From NCBI GenBank assembly GCA_028282595.1, contig JANQHQ010000014.1, positions 1 to 64,000 on the forward strand: a stretch of DNA of 64,000 nt, given 5' to 3'. Under the pieces are notes generated by a model, which worked only from the letters and a program-made list of their open reading frames with translations, made no database searches and was not told where the DNA came from. The translations under genes were made by a program, and so were the position numbers. Shown here piece by piece: positions 60,915-64,000 of this stretch. This stretch comes from Chlorobium sp. Lineage in GTDB: Bacteria; Bacteroidota; Chlorobiia; Chlorobiales; Chlorobiaceae. Positions within the stretch are counted from its first letter, which is position 1. Every line of letters begins with the position of its first letter.

Positions 60915-63038
60915 TTACGATCCGTCGCGCTTTCCGGAGGACGGCGCGGTTTTTTCAAGCGCATCGAGCAGTCCCGCGACGTCTTCTGCGGGCGGCAGGC
61001 AACTGTTGTTCGCGCAAAGGATTGCGGCGGGTGGTTCGTCATGCGTTTGCCGGTCCGCGACAACCACTGTATCGGGCAGGTAGAGACGCTCGAGCGCTCT
61101 CTTCATGGAGTTCGTTGTTTCGTTTTCCCCGTGCCCGGAAAGGCCGATGCGCCTCGTCCCGAAAAGAGCCATCATGGCGCCTTGCAGCATGCAGGGCAAC
61201 TGCTGGCCGCCGGTCACCAGGGCGGAGTTGAAATAGTCGAGTGTTTTGTCCGCAACCGTTCTGAACTCCTCCCTTCCGGTCATTTCCGCAAGCCGGTAAA
61301 GGGTAACGACATTGACTGAATTGGGGGAGGGTTCCGCCCCGTCGTAATCCTCTTTCATCCGCACCGGAACCGACCGGTCGTCGTAGGCTGAAGTAAAGAA
61401 TCCACCCGATTCCCGGTCGAAGAACAGTTCGATCTGTTTCTCCATTATTCTCACCCCTTTGTCGAGAAAGCGCGTTTCGAACGAGGCTTCATAGAGATCC
61501 AGCAATCCCTGGGCGAAAAACGCGTAATCGTCCGCCTTGCCGTCGATGCCGGCCTTTCCTTTTCTGTAACGCCGGAGCAGCCGCCCTTCCTCCGGATTGC
61601 AGAGGCGGTTCAGGATGAAGTCCGCGGCTTTCTTTGCCGCGTCGAGCCATTCGCGGTTTCCGGTAGCGGCCGCCGCCGTGGCCAACGCCGAGATCATGAG
61701 CCCGTTCCACGAGACGAGCACCTTGTCGTCCCTGTCGGGTTTCGGTCTCCGCAAGCGGGCGTCGAACACCGTTCTTCTCGCCTCGTCGAGCAGCGCCTGT
61801 GCTTTCTCCCCGGGCACTCCCGCGAGAGACGCGGCTTCCCGGACGCTTTCGGTGCGGATGAGAACGTTCCTGGACGCGAATTCCCCCTGGGGATCGGAGA
61901 GCACGTTGCCTTCCGGCCTTACGCCGTGGACGCGGCAGAAAAGCTCCAGTTGCCGGGGCTCGAGAACTTCGGCCAGTTCGTCGTACGACCAGGTGTAGTA
62001 ACCGCCCTCCTCCTTCGCGGCGGCGCCGGGCCGGGGGAAGCTGTCGGCGTCCTCGGCCGAATGGAACCCCCCGTCCTTGTCCGCCAGATCGCAGAGCACA
62101 TAGTTCAGAATGTCCCCGGCGAGGTCGAGATAGCGCCGTTCACCGGTTGCTTTGAAGGCGTTCGTGCAGGTTGTCGCAAGCTGTGCATTGTCGTAGAGCA
62201 TTTTTTCGAAATGGGGCAGACGCCACCATCTGTCGGTAGAATATCTCGCGAAACCGCCGCCGCCTTTTCCGGGAATGCCGAGCTGGTCGTGAATACCGCC
62301 GGCGGCCATGCTGTCGAGAGTGAAGAGCGCCATATTGCGGCTTTCCTCGTTCCCGGTATAGAAGGCGTGAGCCAGCAGGAAGTCGAGTACGGCCGGTCGC
62401 GGGAACTTGGGCGCGCTGCCGAACCCTCCGAACTCCCGGTCGAACCCTTCACGGAATTCCGCAACGGCGTCCTCGATACCTTCTTCGGAAAGCTCGGCGA
62501 CGGGAAGGGGGCGCTTTTTCGAAAGCAGGCGCAGCCGGTCGGTCATCTCCTCCGCGGCTTCGGTCAGCCTTTGGCTGTCCTGGTGCCAGGCGCGAACGAT
62601 GGACTGAAGGATCGAGGTGAAACCGGGTACGCCGTGGCGATCTTCCGGCGGGAAGTAGCTTCCGCCGAAAAACGGTTCCAGATGCGGAGTCAGCCAGACC
62701 GACATCGGCCATCCTCCCTGTCCTGTTGCCGCCTGGACATAGGTCATGTAGAGCTTGTCGAGATCGGGCCGTTCCTCGCGATCGACCTTCACCGGCACGA
62801 AAGCCTCGTTGAGAAGGACCGCGATGTCTTCGTTTTCGAACGATTCCCGCTCCATCACATGGCACCAGTGGCACGAGGAGTAGCCTATCGACAGAAATAC
62901 CGGGAGGTTTTCCCTGCGGGCTTTTTCAAACGCCTCTTCTCCCCAGGGATACCATGCTACCGGGTTGTAGGCGTGCTGCAGCAGGTAGGGGCTGCTTTCA
63001 TGAATGAGGCGATTCGCGTTTTTTTCCTTTTCCTGCAT
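60915..63038 (-). CDS. DUF255/YyaL thioredoxin-fold protein
   Basis: 707 aa from MQEKEKNANRL; the open frame reaches 63083 but the family starts with this N-terminal segment. The N-terminal thioredoxin-like domain (1-170) has the signature LIHESSPYLLQHAYNPVAWY, YSSCHWCHVM (CxxC) and GQGGWPMSVWLTP. The remainder is an (alpha/alpha)6 barrel related to N-acylglucosamine epimerases and six-hairpin glycosidases (GGIHDQLG, GGGFARYSTD, LVSWNGLMISALA). Widespread from bacteria to man (SPATA20); biochemical role unsettled. Confidence 0.92.
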   Translation of the reverse strand: MQEKEKNANRLIHESSPYLLQHAYNPVAWYPWGEEAFEKARRENLPVFLSIGYSSCHWCHVMERESFENEDIAVLLNEAFVPVKVDREERPDLDKLYMTYVQAATGQGGWPMSVWLTPHLEPFFGGSYFPPEDRHGVPGFTSILQSIVRAWHQDSQRLTEAAEEMTDRLRLLSKKRPLPVAELSEEGIEDAVAEFREGFDREFGGFGSAPKFPRPAVLDFLLAHAFYTGNEESRNMALFTLDSMAAGGIHDQLGIPGKGGGGFARYSTDRWWRLPHFEKMLYDNAQLATTCTNAFKATGERRYLDLAGDILNYVLCDLADKDGGFHSAEDADSFPRPGAAAKEEGGYYTWSYDELAEVLEPRQLELFCRVHGVRPEGNVLSDPQGEFASRNVLIRTESVREAASLAGVPGEKAQALLDEARRTVFDARLRRPKPDRDDKVLVSWNGLMISALATAAAATGNREWLDAAKKAADFILNRLCNPEEGRLLRRYRKGKAGIDGKADDYAFFAQGLLDLYEASFETRFLDKGVRIMEKQIELFFDRESGGFFTSAYDDRSVPVRMKEDYDGAEPSPNSVNVVTLYRLAEMTGREEFRTVADKTLDYFNSALVTGGQQLPCMLQGAMMALFGTRRIGLSGHGENETTNSMKRALERLYLPDTVVVADRQTHDEPPAAILCANNSCLPPAEDVAGLLDALEKTAPSSGKRDGS

Positions 63039-63193
63039 CGGTATCGTGCGGCAAGAGAGTTTTCTGCGGTATCCGTAATACAAAACGCGGACAGGCCCGC
63101 CGAAAGTTCATGAGGCGGGTCCGGAGGTGAAACCATCCGTTCCCGTTTATGGTTATATGATTGAATTGAGTCTGTGAATAAACGGAGGTATGC

Positions 63194-64000
63194 ATGAAGA
63201 TGTACGGAATGTTGTTGCTTGCGGCGGTCCTTGTCGCGGGAAGTGCGACGCTCTCCTGCGCAGGGAATGTTTCCGACGGATCGACGATCGAATCAACGGA
63301 CAACAGAGGGAAGGAGGACTGTATGAAGTACAATTCACTCACCCGGGAAGAGGAAAGAGTCATTGTCCGGAAGGGGACGGAAATGCCTTTTTCGGGCAAA
63401 TATTACAACTACAAGGAGGACGGCACCTATGTCTGCAAGCGGTGTGACGCTCCGCTCTTCAGTTCTTCGGACAAGTTCGATTCCGGCACGGGATGGCCGA
63501 GCTTCGACGATGCGATTCCGGGAGCGATCAAGAAGGTTACGGATGCCGACGGCAGGCGGACCGAAATTCTCTGCGCCAACTGCGGCGCGCATCTCGGTCA
63601 TGTGTTCTACAACGAAGGGTTTACGGACAAGAACGCGAGATATTGCGTGAACTCGATTTCGCTGGACTTCAACACGCCGGAAGAGCCTGGGAAACCCTCG
63701 GCTTCCGCCACGGGAAAGACCGAAAAGGCTGTTTTCGCAGGCGGCTGCTTCTGGGGCGTGGAGTATCACTTTCAGAAAGTTGACGGCGTCAAGGCCGTAA
63801 TTTCGGGCTATACCGGCGGCAGCAAAAAAAATCCATCCTACAAGGAGGTCAGCTCGGGCAGGACCGGGCACGCCGAGGCGGTCGAGGTGGAATACGATCC
63901 TTCGGTCGTTTCCTACGAAACGCTGGCAAGGCTCTTTTTCGAGACCCACGATCCCACCCAGGTGAACCGGCAGGGGCCGGATATCGGCACACAGTACCGT
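63194..64000 (+). CDS. msrAB: Methionine sulfoxide reductase MsrB-MsrA fusion, exported (3' truncated by window)
   Basis: 269 codons are visible and the frame is open at the window edge. GGAGG 5 bp upstream sets the start at 63194. A signal sequence (1-22, with SC at the end) precedes MsrB: zinc Cys pairs CKRC and CANC, GTGWPSF, GHVF and the catalytic Cys in RYCVNS. MsrA then begins: catalytic GGCFWG, YTGG, GHAEAVEVEYDP and the cut-off NRQGPDIGTQYR. B-then-A order with a leader suggests repair of oxidised envelope proteins, which suits a strict anaerobe exposed to oxygen. The missing part should be the last 80-100 residues. Confidence 0.93.
   Translation, partial: MKMYGMLLLAAVLVAGSATLSCAGNVSDGSTIESTDNRGKEDCMKYNSLTREEERVIVRKGTEMPFSGKYYNYKEDGTYVCKRCDAPLFSSSDKFDSGTGWPSFDDAIPGAIKKVTDADGRRTEILCANCGAHLGHVFYNEGFTDKNARYCVNSISLDFNTPEEPGKPSASATGKTEKAVFAGGCFWGVEYHFQKVDGVKAVISGYTGGSKKNPSYKEVSSGRTGHAEAVEVEYDPSVVSYETLARLFFETHDPTQVNRQGPDIGTQYR

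Noticed and set aside
1..64000. CRISPR arrays, rRNA genes, known riboswitches and complete insertion sequences
   Set aside because: I looked for regularly spaced direct repeats, rRNA-like segments and transposase genes with ends; none was found apart from the RAYT gene and the non-coding elements listed.

Overview
This is a chromosomal window from a green sulfur bacterium (Chlorobiaceae, probably Chlorobium or Chlorobaculum-like). The evidence is an intact magnesium-chelatase operon bchI-bchD-bchH-type (28.4-35.4 kb; the large subunit is probably the BchT paralogue) and korAB, the 2-oxoglutarate:ferredoxin oxidoreductase of the reductive TCA cycle. The core is GC-rich with closely packed genes on both strands. 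Many core genes lack a clear Shine-Dalgarno sequence.

Layout. 0.3-9.6 kb, mostly minus strand: tRNA-Met, ispD, queA, a sugar module (HAD phosphatase followed by a beta-phosphoglucomutase/GH65 phosphorylase fusion), tmk with an alpha/beta hydrolase, and an SDR. 9.8-14 kb: korAB, then a Phd/YefM-PIN toxin-antitoxin cassette placed exactly at the korB stop codon between 14-bp direct repeats, then a REP-associated (RAYT) transposase that carries a REP pair inside its own reading frame. 14-24 kb: a bactofilin-like membrane protein, a hypothetical, an ABC-F ATPase, a PAS hybrid histidine kinase, an exported nuclease, a prolyl oligopeptidase and a secreted basic protein. 24.3-25.5 kb: an alpha-helical pore-forming-toxin-like protein. 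25.5-37 kb: RluA-family pseudouridine synthase, dihydrolipoamide dehydrogenase, the Mg-chelatase operon and guaB.

The accessory island runs from about 37.1 to 48.0 kb. It begins at three consecutive tRNA-Ser genes (GGA, TGA, GCT) mixed with tRNA fragments whose T-arms are split by small arrays of hairpins. Next come toxin-antitoxin remnants (orphan HicB, frameshifted BrnA), an intact HigBA pair, a class D beta-lactamase and a DUF442-like phosphatase. A run of same-strand cargo genes follows (M23 peptidase, DM13, TIR, SLOG-patatin, and a very AT-rich multidomain deoxyribosyltransferase-like protein). Three of these, and more weakly a fourth, are preceded by a copy of an intergenic direct repeat of about 120 bp; an attC-like palindrome sits beside one copy.

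The best candidate for an undescribed system is the two-gene TIR + SLOG-patatin unit at 43.26-45.42 kb. It looks like Thoeris defence (TIR nucleotide-signal synthase plus SLOG sensor) with a patatin phospholipase in place of the Sir2 NADase. The AT-rich protein downstream may be a third component or an independent defence gene.

48-60 kb returns to core-like composition: a Qnr-like pentapeptide-repeat protein, a CPBP membrane protein, and two RND efflux systems (TolC + RND without an adaptor, then adaptor-RND-OprM). The window ends with two small paralogous membrane proteins separated by a 114-bp inverted-repeat element, a YyaL/DUF255 thioredoxin-fold protein and a truncated MsrB-MsrA fusion. 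Two mobile repeat families are scattered through the core: GTAG-footed REP palindromes and 114-117 bp terminal-inverted-repeat elements.
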